A DNA stretch of 64,000 nucleotides from Flavobacterium hydrocarbonoxydans (GTDB taxonomy: Bacteria; Bacteroidota; Bacteroidia; Flavobacteriales; Flavobacteriaceae). Shown here in pieces: positions 1 through 9,322 of this stretch (the first letter of the stretch is position 1; every line of letters begins with the position of its first letter). Made by a program: the position numbers and the translations under genes. The notes under the pieces are model-generated. The model saw only the letters and a list, made by a program, of their open reading frames with translations, did not search any database and was not told the origin of the DNA. The stretch lies in assembly GCF_009789235.1 (NCBI RefSeq), contig NZ_WSTB01000005.1, forward strand, positions 248,001 to 312,000, in the 5' to 3' direction.

Positions 1-304
1 TGTAAGCTTCTTTCATGGTTATGTTGCTGCTTTTATTGATATAAAATGTTTGCGCCAAATCTTCCTTGGAATTTTCCTTTTGCATTTCCACTTTGTAAGA
101 ATTAAAGAAATACAGGTCACTTTCTTTTGACTTATTAAAATTCAATGTAGCTGCAGCAGTATCATTGCCATATTGCGCATTATGCGTCAAAGTGAAAGTA
201 GGCTCTTCTTTCTGCATTTTTTCTTTTAATTGAGACTCTAATGCATCTCCAAAACCAGTGTACTTTAACTGGTCGCGCAGGTATTCAAAATTTTTCTCGT
301 TCAT
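1..304 (-). CDS. Partial hypothetical protein of the tra operon
   Basis: An open frame runs off the left edge; its first 101 residues are visible, starting at the ATG whose complement is at 302-304. It begins MNEKNFEYLRDQLKYTGFGD, is charged and has no signal peptide or membrane segment. It is the next leftward gene after traN, with a 28-bp gap, so it is probably co-transcribed with the transfer operon. Proteins of this kind (cytosolic, in DUF3945-like contexts) commonly follow the tra genes in Bacteroidetes elements, but I do not recognise a defined family with certainty. A role in DNA processing or element maintenance would be inference from position only. Confidence 0.7.
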   Translation of the reverse strand, partial: MNEKNFEYLRDQLKYTGFGDALESQLKEKMQKEEPTFTLTHNAQYGNDTAAATLNFNKSKESDLYFFNSYKVEMQKENSKEDLAQTFYINKSSNITMKEAY

Positions 305-332
305 GATTTCAATTTTTTAATTATTAAATAGT

Positions 333-1187
333 TTATAGTTTGGGAAGTACAGTCACCTGTACCAGTTTTGTATTCTTGACATGTTCTTCTAAATGTCTGC
401 CGCCATTTTTCTCCATTAACTGTATGACTAAATATTTTTTTTCCGGAATTGTAAATTTTGGCAGCGCAAACACAAAGATGTTTTCTGCTTCAGCTTGAAT
501 TTTATCAATATCATTGAGGATATAAATGGGCGTAATTTCAATTTCCTGTGAAGCCGTTCGTTTTACTTTTTTAGCATCACGAATAAAAAAACGAATCTGG
601 TCGATATCGTAACTGATTTTAGAATTGTTGGTTACTTTTATCCTGTAGTACATCACCTGCTCACGAATAAAAATCCCGTTGAGCTTAAGGTCAATATCGT
701 ATTTACTTTCCTTTTGACCTCGCAGCTTTTTTTTGTCATATAGCGCTAACTTTGAATATTCCTGAATATCCTTCTCATTAGTAATTTCATCTGAAAAATA
801 AATTTCCTGTACATCAGGCTTGGTTTTATTAAGTGTCAGATTCAGCTGTGGAAACTCTTCATTATAGTCCAATACGAAAGAGTAGAGTTTACCATCTGCA
901 GTTACTACCGTAAGATTGGTCTGGAAAAATCCCTTTTGAGCTGCCTTAACCTGAAGGATGTTTTCAAGACCTTTAGCTTTTTGTACCAGTATTTCGGGAC
1001 TTCCTTTGTCGACACTTTTTATGGCAAAAGGAAATACAATACTCGTCGTTTTTGAATAGGCTATCATTAAAGAGTCTGATTCTGTTTGGAATAAACGGTT
1101 TTTACTTGTTTGTTGTCCCAATACACTGATGGTCATAAATAATAGAGGAACCATCAACAATAGTTTTAAATTTTTCATCTGTATCAT
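333..1187 (-). CDS. traN: Conjugative transposon protein TraN (DUF4138)
   Basis: 284 aa with an N-terminal signal peptide (hydrophobic LLLMVPLLFMTISVLG, cleavage near GQQ). The rest is soluble and beta-rich, as expected for the periplasmic/outer-membrane TraN family (DUF4138) of Bacteroidetes conjugative elements, which is functionally placed near VirB9. It lies directly downstream of traM (9-bp gap) in the leftward operon, the family's usual place. Length and order match the family. It probably helps build the outer-membrane part of the mating channel. The gene is intact. Confidence 0.9.
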   Translation of the reverse strand: MIQMKNLKLLLMVPLLFMTISVLGQQTSKNRLFQTESDSLMIAYSKTTSIVFPFAIKSVDKGSPEILVQKAKGLENILQVKAAQKGFFQTNLTVVTADGKLYSFVLDYNEEFPQLNLTLNKTKPDVQEIYFSDEITNEKDIQEYSKLALYDKKKLRGQKESKYDIDLKLNGIFIREQVMYYRIKVTNNSKISYDIDQIRFFIRDAKKVKRTASQEIEITPIYILNDIDKIQAEAENIFVFALPKFTIPEKKYLVIQLMEKNGGRHLEEHVKNTKLVQVTVLPKL

Positions 1188-1196
1188 TTTTAGTTT

Positions 1197-2480
1197 TTAA
1201 TTGGAATCTTTTTGTTTCTGTTTTTCATCACGCAGCAGTACCTTATAACCTGCTTTTACCACTACTTTAACCAGTTTTACTTTTTTGCTTAGCAGACTTT
1301 TAGCTGCTTCAATTCCTGCTCCCGCTGCTTGAGCTCCCCAGGAATCATCCAATGTTGCAACTCCTAAAGTTTGCATGGAGCGATCAGCCGAAGCTTTGGC
1401 GACATCACGATTAATGGCTCCCGGAATGTATATACCGACAAGTCCATCCATATCATAAACTGACAAGTCCACCGGAAATAGGGAGTTGTTGTATCTAATA
1501 CTATTAATGTTTATTGTTAATCTTTCTCCTTTTAAGGAAGCTGTTCCAAATAAAAAATTGTCTTTTGAAATTTTAATGCCATTTATGAATATGGCGTTCA
1601 TGAGTCGGAACTTAACTGTTGACCCATTTACAATTGTTTGTGTATCGTGAATCATAGCTTCCACGGCATTCTGCTCTAAATCATTATCTTCAGATTCATC
1701 TAAAGCGTAAAAACCATTCTGTTTGTACTGAGAACTTTTCAATGTTTTGTTTTGTAAAGAAGAAACAGGATCTTCATGCTCTTTGGTTGAAATAGTAAAG
1801 ACTTGTCCACGCTGGGCTTCGGAAGCTTCTTTTAATTTTTCCTGTACCCTGCCCGGATGTTGGATATCCAAAATACTCTCCAGCATTCCACCGAGCTGCT
1901 GCAGTTCCGGATCCTGACTGTCCTGCTTCTCATTCATTGAGTGCATCATTTGTTCGAGCCTGTCCACATCATTGGAATGTATTGACGTTTCATTTGATTT
2001 CGTATATCTTGCATAATCCCTGTTTTGCTCTGGGAGTGATACTGGAGTATTGATTGCTTTTTGCAATGCTTCCAATTTTTGATGCACTTTTTTTTCGTTT
2101 GGATCGCGGTAAACGGATTTATTTAAACCATGTTGTTCTTTTCCTGGAGTAACAGCACTGCTGTCCTGAGTGGAATCAATCTGAAAGGACTGGCTTAAAT
2201 AGTTGGGATCTTTTCGGAGAAGTTCATCAAGCTTTGCTGAATCAAGAGCAGCCAGATCGTAGTAATTCATTTTATCGAGCGGAATTCCTTCTTTCAGGTT
2301 CGCATTGGGAAGTTTTAGATTAAAACCTTTTTGCTGAGGTTCTGCCGGGTTGGCAGCATCCATTTTTCCACCGCCTAATGCCCAAAATAGGGCAGTCAGA
2401 AATGGCAACGCCAATATTGGCAGTATCAGGAGCATCTTGCGATGCTTTAAGGCCTTTAATGATTTTGTGTTTTGTTCCAT
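1197..2480 (-). CDS. traM: Conjugative transposon protein TraM (VirB10-like)
   Basis: 427 aa. A short basic cytosolic tail (KSLKALKHRK) precedes one membrane helix at about residues 17-36. A long low-complexity, charged periplasmic linker follows (about 40-250), then a compact C-terminal domain containing VNGSTVKFRLMNAIFINGI and IYIPGAINRDVAK. This is the TraM architecture, resembling VirB10: an inner-membrane anchor with a periplasm-spanning linker and a C-terminal channel domain. It is separated from the TraL-like gene by 4 bp and from traN by 9 bp, so translation is probably coupled. The gene is intact and near the usual family length. Confidence 0.9.
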   Translation of the reverse strand: MEQNTKSLKALKHRKMLLILPILALPFLTALFWALGGGKMDAANPAEPQQKGFNLKLPNANLKEGIPLDKMNYYDLAALDSAKLDELLRKDPNYLSQSFQIDSTQDSSAVTPGKEQHGLNKSVYRDPNEKKVHQKLEALQKAINTPVSLPEQNRDYARYTKSNETSIHSNDVDRLEQMMHSMNEKQDSQDPELQQLGGMLESILDIQHPGRVQEKLKEASEAQRGQVFTISTKEHEDPVSSLQNKTLKSSQYKQNGFYALDESEDNDLEQNAVEAMIHDTQTIVNGSTVKFRLMNAIFINGIKISKDNFLFGTASLKGERLTININSIRYNNSLFPVDLSVYDMDGLVGIYIPGAINRDVAKASADRSMQTLGVATLDDSWGAQAAGAGIEAAKSLLSKKVKLVKVVVKAGYKVLLRDEKQKQKDSN

Positions 2481-2484
2481 GATA

Positions 2485-2979
2485 TTAATTTTTAAGATGT
2501 GAGTAATAATAATTTTCTAGTATTGTTAAACTGTCCAGAAGTCCGGGACGGTCAGAGACAATACTGTCATACGTTTTTTTTCCTGCCGGACTTCGGCCCA
2601 GACTATCCATATATTTCCTAAAACCTTTAATTTTTTCAAATGCAGTTTCGCTAATACTTGTATTGAGTTGGGGAGGCTTTTCTTTTGTGGGTACCAGATT
2701 GGTTGGTTTGGTAATCGGGGTTACTGTTATATTTCTATTTGTATTACCTGAAAAACTATTAACGATCAGGTATATACTGCAAGTAGTTGTAAATACTATA
2801 AAACACAACAGAATCACAATCCAATTAAGACGCGAAAAATGAGCTGTTTTGCATTCAAGCCAATTGGCACATTTATACTGCAATCGCAGATTAGCCTGGT
2901 CAAACTTTTGCCACAGGTTATTTTGAGCAGTTCCAGGAACATCGCTCTCTTTGATATTTCGTTTAAAAGTGAATTTCAT
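2485..2979 (-). CDS. TraL-like small inner-membrane protein
   Basis: 164 aa with a single strong membrane helix at about residues 51-75 (WIVILLCFIVFTTTCSIYLI), a basic cytosolic N-terminus and a soluble C-terminal tail. The position between traK and traM is that of TraL in Bacteroidetes conjugative elements, where a small single-pass protein is standard. Sequence similarity to TraL is not obvious by eye, so the name rests on gene order and topology. It is probably an accessory inner-membrane part of the mating channel. Confidence 0.65.
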   Translation of the reverse strand: MKFTFKRNIKESDVPGTAQNNLWQKFDQANLRLQYKCANWLECKTAHFSRLNWIVILLCFIVFTTTCSIYLIVNSFSGNTNRNITVTPITKPTNLVPTKEKPPQLNTSISETAFEKIKGFRKYMDSLGRSPAGKKTYDSIVSDRPGLLDSLTILENYYYSHLKN

Positions 2980-2992
2980 GATTGCAGCTTTA

Positions 2993-3613
2993 TTATTTTC
3001 TGTTTTCGGTACTTATGTCCCTGTTCTCAATAGTATTCCATCGCTCGATTAAAAAGCCATGGGGATTGTTGTCACTTCTCGATACATTACGAAGGTTGCC
3101 TTCCGTTATAAGGTTTCGATGCGCAATGCTGGTGGTACGAATGATATTTTGAGTAGCGTAACATCGGAATCCATACGGATAGCGGTTAAGGTCAATAGTC
3201 ACACTGTCAATTTGTATGGTCTGGCTGACGTTCCCGGATATAATGCCGGAGTAGTAACCGTTTTCCTTTAAATCATCATAGACACGTTTGGCACTGTCAT
3301 CGGCCAGATACAGCGCCTTTGTTACATTGCTTTTAATGACTTTATCATCCGGGTCAAGTGTGAAAAACAGCTTATGGAACGTTTTTACATGATCCCTGGC
3401 CTCCACTGGAATATTATCTTTTCGGTCCGAAGCATAGGCTTCCAGCGCCTTTCCGTTAGCCAGTATATAAACCTTATTCTGCATTTTAGACACCAGCGAA
3501 AAGCTCTTATAAAGTGAAAAGCAGCTTATAAGGATGCACCCTGTAATAACCAGCATAGTAAATCCGCGAACATGCCGAAAGGCAGTATCAATATTTTTCA
3601 TTTTGCTAAACAT
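2993..3613 (-). CDS. traK: Conjugative transposon protein TraK (VirB8-like)
   Basis: 206 aa starting MFSKMKNIDTAFRHVRGFTM. A cytosolic N-terminus is followed by one membrane helix at about 17-36 and a periplasmic domain, the layout of VirB8-class assembly factors and of the TraK family, whose usual length (about 205 aa) it matches. It sits between traJ and the TraL-like gene with gaps of 13-17 bp. The internal MKN four codons downstream is an alternative start. The periplasmic domain probably nucleates channel assembly with TraM. Confidence 0.88.
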   Translation of the reverse strand: MFSKMKNIDTAFRHVRGFTMLVITGCILISCFSLYKSFSLVSKMQNKVYILANGKALEAYASDRKDNIPVEARDHVKTFHKLFFTLDPDDKVIKSNVTKALYLADDSAKRVYDDLKENGYYSGIISGNVSQTIQIDSVTIDLNRYPYGFRCYATQNIIRTTSIAHRNLITEGNLRNVSRSDNNPHGFLIERWNTIENRDISTENRK

Positions 3614-3630
3614 AAACTTAGAATTTAGGG

Positions 3631-4827
3631 TTAAGATTTGCCTTTTAATTTATCGGCCATATAATTATCCTTGTCCTTGAAGTAAGGCGCAGCATTACCG
3701 GAATCATACATGCTTTGGTACATACGTCCGGCAGCATTCCCCATAGCATCCGCTGCCATTGCTGTCCCTTGAGATGTAGTATTGACAATGGAAGTTGTAG
3801 AATTACTAAACATACTAGTCACTTTTTGTCCGAGTGCACCGCCACCGCCGGCATGAACAATATAATTGGCAACAGAGGGAACAGTGAAATAGCCTATAAT
3901 TCCAATAATCATAAAGACCAAGTAGGCAACATCAGTTCTGCTAAAGAAAGTATCTCCATATTCTCCAGCTTGCGCAATATCAATCTTTAGCATATTCTCC
4001 TGAATTTTTCCAATGATGCTTCCAAATATGTTAGCCACAGGAAGCCACAGATAGATATTGATGTAACGTGCCAGCCAGACGGTAAGGGTGTGTTGAAAAC
4101 CATCGAAGACCGAAATGCCAAAAACGATTGGACCTAAAATAGAAAGTACCACCAATTGAAAAGTCCGCAGCGTATCGATGCACAGGGAAGCAGCTTCAAA
4201 TAATACGCGCAGTACCTCGCTCATCCACTCCTTTACTGAATTTCGGAAATTATAAGAGGCCTTGCTCATGGCAAATTTGATATCATTTCCAATACCATCG
4301 AGCATTCCCTGCCCACTTGGATCTGCATCATCATGGGTATAGCGGTACCATTTATCCTGGTCGCCGCTTCCAGTAGAACCCACATACATTTTCCAGGGAT
4401 CTGTTTCTTTGAGTGCTTCTTCTTTATCTTTAAGCAGTCTTTCAATCGCTTTGTTGGATCCTTCTACCATTGCAGAAGTTGCTGTAACGGTAGGTTTCAT
4501 GACACCATTTATCATATAGAGGACAGAGGGAAAAATCATAATGCAAAATCCGATAACAAAGGGACGAAAGAGCGGGTAAAAATCTATGGGTTCAGCACTG
4601 GCTATATGTCGCCAGACTCTTGAGGCGATATACCAAATAGCTGCAAAACCGGCAAGTCCCTGTCCCACGCCAATCAGGTTACTGCATAAAGGCATCATTT
4701 CATCATACAATTTTTCCAGTACACTATGCAGGCCGTTCATGTCTTCAGCAATTCCTTGTGCGTGAATGGTAAATGGCATTATCATTGCAAAAAGAGCAAG
4801 TAGTAATGGCTTACTTATCTTTATCAT
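3631..4827 (-). CDS. traJ: Conjugative transposon protein TraJ (polytopic, VirB6/TrbL-like)
   Basis: 398 aa. A signal-like N-terminus (PLLLALFAMIMPFTIHAQG) is followed by several hydrophobic segments: about 60-80, 90-107, 222-242, 255-275 and 300-322. A glycine-rich stretch (HAGGGGALGQ) leads into a polar, Met/Ala-rich tail. This fits TraJ, the polytopic inner-membrane channel protein of Bacteroidetes elements that resembles VirB6/TrbL. It is 17 bp upstream of traK and 11 bp downstream of the exported helical protein genes. The gene is intact. Confidence 0.88.
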   Translation of the reverse strand: MIKISKPLLLALFAMIMPFTIHAQGIAEDMNGLHSVLEKLYDEMMPLCSNLIGVGQGLAGFAAIWYIASRVWRHIASAEPIDFYPLFRPFVIGFCIMIFPSVLYMINGVMKPTVTATSAMVEGSNKAIERLLKDKEEALKETDPWKMYVGSTGSGDQDKWYRYTHDDADPSGQGMLDGIGNDIKFAMSKASYNFRNSVKEWMSEVLRVLFEAASLCIDTLRTFQLVVLSILGPIVFGISVFDGFQHTLTVWLARYINIYLWLPVANIFGSIIGKIQENMLKIDIAQAGEYGDTFFSRTDVAYLVFMIIGIIGYFTVPSVANYIVHAGGGGALGQKVTSMFSNSTTSIVNTTSQGTAMAADAMGNAAGRMYQSMYDSGNAAPYFKDKDNYMADKLKGKS

Positions 4828-4838
4828 AACCGTTAGAT

Positions 4839-5474
4839 TTAATTATTTAGCTTATAAATACTGCGCATTGCGCGGGTATCATTGCGCTCTTTTGCACGCT
4901 GCAGAGCCAGTACCGCAGTATTATTGTTGAAGTTTCTCAGGAATAAAAGTTTGTCCTGCATATCGGCATATATTTTGTCAATAGAGGCCAGCCTTTCATC
5001 ATCTGACATTCGCATTTTATTTGCGGTAATCACAGAGGTCAGTTCATCAAGATTTCTGAGGCTTTGCTTAAAAAGATTATCGTACACCTTTTCGAAATAT
5101 TCAATTTCTTCAGCATTGAAATTTTTACTGTCCCTAAAGCGACTAAAAGCGGACTTGTATTCTTTTACCAGCAGCACCTGATAATTCACAATGTCGCCAA
5201 TACGCCTGTAATTCTTAACTGTGGGACTGACTTGCATCAGCGCATCAAGAAATGTTTCATGAAGGCTGAAATTACCTTCAGACAAATCCTTTACCGTATT
5301 ATAACCTCCATTAAGTATTTCATAGCCCTTTTTCATATCCTTTAGAATCTGTTTGAACTGGGCCAGCTTCTCTATGTTCAAAATCAATTGTTGGATTTCC
5401 TGTTTTTGGGCTGTAATCTGCGATGGGAATAAGAGTCCCATAAATACCATTCCTGTAATCAGTAATTTTTTCAT
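4839..5474 (-). CDS. Exported helical tra-operon protein, paralogue 3 of 3
   Basis: 211 aa with a signal peptide (MKKLLITGMVFMGLLFPSQITAQ). The remainder is almost entirely helical and charged. It shares a layout with the two genes upstream (5471-6100 and 6116-6802): an ILKDMKKGYEILN-type repeat, a central YKSAF/F..D segment, F..EEIEYFEKVYDNL, then a DD/DA..RL..ID.I stretch and a closing LQRAK. Such proteins are often labelled TerB-like or TraI in databases, but nothing here supports a tellurite role. Export and position beside TraJ suggest a periplasmic part or chaperone of the mating channel. It overlaps its neighbour by 4 bp. Confidence 0.75.
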   Translation of the reverse strand: MKKLLITGMVFMGLLFPSQITAQKQEIQQLILNIEKLAQFKQILKDMKKGYEILNGGYNTVKDLSEGNFSLHETFLDALMQVSPTVKNYRRIGDIVNYQVLLVKEYKSAFSRFRDSKNFNAEEIEYFEKVYDNLFKQSLRNLDELTSVITANKMRMSDDERLASIDKIYADMQDKLLFLRNFNNNTAVLALQRAKERNDTRAMRSIYKLNN

Positions 5475-6100
5475 GGCAAATCAGTATTTATGCCGTTTAG
5501 GTCACGGCTGTTTTTTGCTTCTTGCAATTCGGCTGCTCTCGATACAGCCAGGATTTTAGCTTGATTACTGAAGCTCTCAGAGAAAGCATAGTTATCAAGC
5601 ATATTCCGGTAAATCATATCAATACGTTTCATTCGCTCATCATCTTTCATTTCTAACTTTCCGTCCGTAATAATTGTTAGAAGTTCATCCAGATTGGTAT
5701 CACAATTTTTGATTAACCTTTCAAAGACCCTTTTGATATAATCGACTTCATCTCCATGAAACAAATCATCGTGCCGGATTTGCTGATGTAAGCTCTTATA
5801 ACTTTTGATGATTTTTAATTGCAGCCCGATAATTTCTGTTACCCTTGCATACTTTTTTATTTTCGGATTGACGGCCTTGAGCGAATTCAGGTAATCGCTA
5901 TGAAGATTAAATTCTCCACGTTTGAAATCTCCTATGGTATTCAAGCCTTTTTTGACGGCGGAATAGCCTTTTTGAGCATATCCGATATAGACCTGCAAGG
6001 CTGCTATTTGCTGTAAAAGCATCCTTTGCTGTTTTGCCTGTGCCTGAAGATTCCCTGTGGTCAGTGCAGTAAAAAGCACCAGTAAGAATATTTTTTTCAT
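5471..6100 (-). CDS. Exported helical tra-operon protein, paralogue 2 of 3
   Basis: 209 aa with a signal peptide ending near LQAQA. It aligns by eye over most of its length with the 211-aa protein downstream: GYSAVKKGLNTIGDFKRGEF against GYEILNGGYNTVKDLSEGNF, and DGKLEMKDDERMKRIDMIY against ANKMRMSDDERLASIDKIY. The two are therefore tandem duplicates. The stop overlaps the next start by 4 bp (ATGA type), indicating translational coupling. It is probably periplasmic; the function is unproven. Confidence 0.75.
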   Translation of the reverse strand: MKKIFLLVLFTALTTGNLQAQAKQQRMLLQQIAALQVYIGYAQKGYSAVKKGLNTIGDFKRGEFNLHSDYLNSLKAVNPKIKKYARVTEIIGLQLKIIKSYKSLHQQIRHDDLFHGDEVDYIKRVFERLIKNCDTNLDELLTIITDGKLEMKDDERMKRIDMIYRNMLDNYAFSESFSNQAKILAVSRAAELQEAKNSRDLNGINTDLP

Positions 6101-6115
6101 GATTTTATTGCTTGT

Positions 6116-6802
6116 TTACGGAATTCCGTAAAATTGTTTAACGGATTTGACATCATGCTCTGTTTTGGCCCTTTGAAGACTCAGCAGTATATTCTGCCTG
6201 TTGAAGAGCGTCAGGTCATCATAATTGGCATCAATCTGATCTGCAGCAGCATTTATGATCTCCAGTCTTTTGGCATCACTCATCTGTGTGGTGAAAGAAT
6301 CCAACACAAGGAAAATCTGATCAATGTTTTTCAGGCTTTCATCGAGTATCCCGGAATACACACTTTGCATATAATCGAGTTCACTGGAATTAAAATGAGC
6401 ATCCTTTTGAAACAAGCTCCAGGCTCTTTCGTATTCATCTACCAAACGAACCTGCTTTTTGCTGATGTCCTTGATACGCTGGTAATAGGTAATGATGGAT
6501 TTGACTTTTGCCAGTTCCTGGTAATAATTCCTGTAAAGTTCTTTTTGTTTCTGGGTCCAATCGGAAATCTCATCCAGCTTTAGTTTGGAGAGGATATTTT
6601 CTATTTTTTTCTGCGCATTCTGCAGCCAGATCGTTTTGTTCTGCAGTTTTTGGATCCTCAGGTCAATAGCCTTAATTACCTTTTTGGCAACTGCTTTTAC
6701 GATTTCCAAAATTGGTATTGCCGCAACCGTTGCCGGTTTTGCCGGAGTGCTGATCAGTAAAAAGCACAACAGGCAAACCATGATTTTCTTTTTTGCTTTC
6801 AT
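6116..6802 (-). CDS. TraI-type exported conjugal transfer protein, paralogue 1 of 3
   Basis: 228 aa with an N-terminal signal or anchor (MVCLLCFLLISTPAKPA), then a helical body with probable coiled coil (QKKIENILSKLKLDEISDWT). The second half repeats the pattern of the two downstream paralogues: VDEYERAWSLFQKDAHFNSS, ELDYMQSVYSGILDESLKNI, a DAKRLEIINAAADQI stretch and a final LQRAK. In Bacteroidetes tra operons this slot, just after the TraG ATPase, is usually called TraI; it is not a relaxase. It lies 27 bp downstream of traG. Confidence 0.75.
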   Translation of the reverse strand: MKAKKKIMVCLLCFLLISTPAKPATVAAIPILEIVKAVAKKVIKAIDLRIQKLQNKTIWLQNAQKKIENILSKLKLDEISDWTQKQKELYRNYYQELAKVKSIITYYQRIKDISKKQVRLVDEYERAWSLFQKDAHFNSSELDYMQSVYSGILDESLKNIDQIFLVLDSFTTQMSDAKRLEIINAAADQIDANYDDLTLFNRQNILLSLQRAKTEHDVKSVKQFYGIP

Positions 6803-6829
6803 AATTATTGTTGTTGGTTTTAATAATTT

Positions 6830-9310
6830 TTATGTTCTTAAGTCATTAGCAAGTGCTGCAATGCCTTTTCTGATATCACCATCAAATTTCTTAGCATAAC
6901 CCTGTACTTTTACTTTTTCGGTTTCTTCGGTTGTGTAGGCGTAGTATTCCTCAAGGGATACCTCTGTACGGTATACTTTAGACTGCATGCCTCCAAGGGA
7001 GATAAACACTTCTTTGTATTTCTTATCAGGATCATTGGCTTTGTTTACAGATAATACGAGTGCCTTTTCTTTTTCTGTAAGCCCAAGCAGTTCCTGAATC
7101 TGTTCGAACTTATTTTGATACTTACTCTGGTCCAGTAATATCTTGCAGTCACTGTTATTAATAATAGCCTGCTTGACGACCGGAGAGGATATAATATCTT
7201 CTACTTCCTGAGTGACAACTATGGCTTCTCCAAAGAATTTACGCACAGTCTTGAATAAATACCGAATATATTCGGCCATTCCTTCCTTGGCAATAGCTTT
7301 CCATGCTTCTTCTATCAGGATCATTTTACGCACTCCCTTAAGCTTGCGCATCTTACTGATAAAGACTTCCATGATTATGATGGTCACCACAGGAAAAAGT
7401 ATCGGATGGTCTTTGATATTATCAAGTTCAAAAACAATAAAGCGTTCTTTTAACAGGTCCAGGTTCTCGGTAGCATTGAGCAGGTAATCAAATTCACCTC
7501 CCTTGTAGTAAGGGCGCAGTACATACAGAAAATTGTTTACATCAAAATCCTTTTCCTTTACCTTGTCACCTTCCAATATGGATACAAACTCATTTTTCAG
7601 AAATTCATAAAAGCTGTCAAAGCAGGGAAACAAATCAGAATTGCTGTCTAACTTTTCATAATACAATTGAAGTGCATTGGACAGTGCCACATATTCACTT
7701 CGATTGAACGTTTCATTGTCTTTTTTCCAAAGTGCCAATAAGAGTGTTTTAATACTTTCTTTTTTCTCGGTATCAAGCAAGTCGCCTTCGCTGATATAAA
7801 AGGGATTAAACCGAATAGGGTTCTTTTCATCATAAGTAAAGTAGTAGCCCTTTACCATATCACACAATCCTTTGTAGCTGTGCCCGACATCCACAAGTAC
7901 AACATGGGTTCCTTGCTCATAATAGCTTCTGACCATATGGTTGGTAAAAAAGGATTTACCGCTTCCTGAAGGCCCCAGTATAAATTTGTTCCGATTGGTA
8001 CAAATCCCCATCTTAACAGGTTCGTCACTAATATCAACATGGACCGGTTTTCCAGTCAAACGATCTCCTAATCGAATACCAGTCGGACTAAGGGAAGAAC
8101 GATAGCCCGTTTCCAGATTCAGGAAGCACGTAGCTTGTTCTGTGAAGGTATCAAAGGTGTCGTTCATTGGGAAATCTGCGGAATTCCCGGGAATTCCTGC
8201 CCAGAAAATTTGCGAGGCTCCTACCGTTTCCTGTTTAGCCGAGGCATCCATCTGGGCCAGTGCTGAAGAAACTTTGTTTTTCAGGTCTTTGAGCTCTTCT
8301 TTATTATCGGTCCAGATCAGTACATTAAAATGAGCTTTTACTGGCAATCGCTGCTGGCCTATAGCCTCGTTAAGAAAATCATTGGTAGCATCTCTGGCAA
8401 TCAGGTTCTCCCTGCTGTAGGCTGATAAGGATTGCAGGCGTAGTCTTTTGCTTTCGAGCTTTTGCAGTGTTTTCTGGAAATCTTCTATAAAAATGTATTG
8501 GTTGTATATATGGTTGCATGAAAGTAATTGTCCCAGAGTGGAAGCAAATCCGATGCTGAACTTGGTCTTATCAGTGGAATACCGGTCGTAGTTAATCCTC
8601 GAACCGCATAAGGCAGGAAGATCAGCTGCATCTCCCAATGTGTAAATCTGACAGTGTTTGTCACCAACCTGCAAACCGTCATCAAAAGCGATATCTTTAA
8701 AAACAAATGAGTTTTGTTTTTCAGACAGAAAACAATATTGCTCTATTATTCCGATCTTTCTACTGTGGCTTCTGAGCTCATCATTCCCAAGACGGGTAAT
8801 TTTTACAAAACCACTGTCTTCCAATATGCGTCTGAATTGTCCTGTACTGTCTATAAAATCCTGGCGCAGTTGCGCTTTTAAAGTTTCTTCGGGAATAAGG
8901 GAGGGTCTTAGTAAATTCGAAAATAAGGAGCTTGATGTTTTTCTCCCTGCCGGTTTTTTGGTCAGGAATATGTAACAGGAATGATCCAGAAAAGGACGTT
9001 CATTAAAAAAACGATCACTGCTTCGGGTAAGAAAACTCGAATCTTCACTGGCGAAATCAGGCTCAAACTTGCTATCAATAAACCAGTCCTGTTTATGGAA
9101 TACAGTAAACTTAGGCAGTAGTTTTATGGCTTTCAGCCAGGCTTGGTGGAATGCCTCATATTCCTGATCCGATAGGGTGAATATCTCAGGCAGCTCAGCT
9201 TTGAACACCACTGTAACATCCCCTTGTTTGGAAAGGATGCAGTCGTGCTGAACATCCATTATCGGTAAAATATCATCTATCATCTTTTCCATTTTCATCT
9301 TATTTACCAT
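6830..9310 (-). CDS. traG: Conjugation ATPase TraG (VirB4 family)
   Basis: 826 aa, the usual length of Bacteroidetes TraG. Walker A is GPSGSGKS at residues 446-453 and Walker B is KMILIEEAW at about 662-670, with a downstream TQEVEDI segment typical of VirB4 ATPases. The N-terminal 430 residues are the family's membrane-associated domain. It energises assembly of, and transport through, the type IV secretion channel at the inner membrane. It sits 12 bp downstream of TraF. The gene is intact, which argues that this transfer cluster was functional recently. Confidence 0.95.
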   Translation of the reverse strand: MVNKMKMEKMIDDILPIMDVQHDCILSKQGDVTVVFKAELPEIFTLSDQEYEAFHQAWLKAIKLLPKFTVFHKQDWFIDSKFEPDFASEDSSFLTRSSDRFFNERPFLDHSCYIFLTKKPAGRKTSSSLFSNLLRPSLIPEETLKAQLRQDFIDSTGQFRRILEDSGFVKITRLGNDELRSHSRKIGIIEQYCFLSEKQNSFVFKDIAFDDGLQVGDKHCQIYTLGDAADLPALCGSRINYDRYSTDKTKFSIGFASTLGQLLSCNHIYNQYIFIEDFQKTLQKLESKRLRLQSLSAYSRENLIARDATNDFLNEAIGQQRLPVKAHFNVLIWTDNKEELKDLKNKVSSALAQMDASAKQETVGASQIFWAGIPGNSADFPMNDTFDTFTEQATCFLNLETGYRSSLSPTGIRLGDRLTGKPVHVDISDEPVKMGICTNRNKFILGPSGSGKSFFTNHMVRSYYEQGTHVVLVDVGHSYKGLCDMVKGYYFTYDEKNPIRFNPFYISEGDLLDTEKKESIKTLLLALWKKDNETFNRSEYVALSNALQLYYEKLDSNSDLFPCFDSFYEFLKNEFVSILEGDKVKEKDFDVNNFLYVLRPYYKGGEFDYLLNATENLDLLKERFIVFELDNIKDHPILFPVVTIIIMEVFISKMRKLKGVRKMILIEEAWKAIAKEGMAEYIRYLFKTVRKFFGEAIVVTQEVEDIISSPVVKQAIINNSDCKILLDQSKYQNKFEQIQELLGLTEKEKALVLSVNKANDPDKKYKEVFISLGGMQSKVYRTEVSLEEYYAYTTEETEKVKVQGYAKKFDGDIRKGIAALANDLRT

Positions 9311-9322
9311 TTTATTGAAATT

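Noticed and set aside
4839..6100. Tellurite resistance (TerB) role for the exported helical proteins
   Set aside because: The proteins are exported, lie in a tra operon and share no motif I can tie to tellurite resistance; the label would be by faint similarity only.
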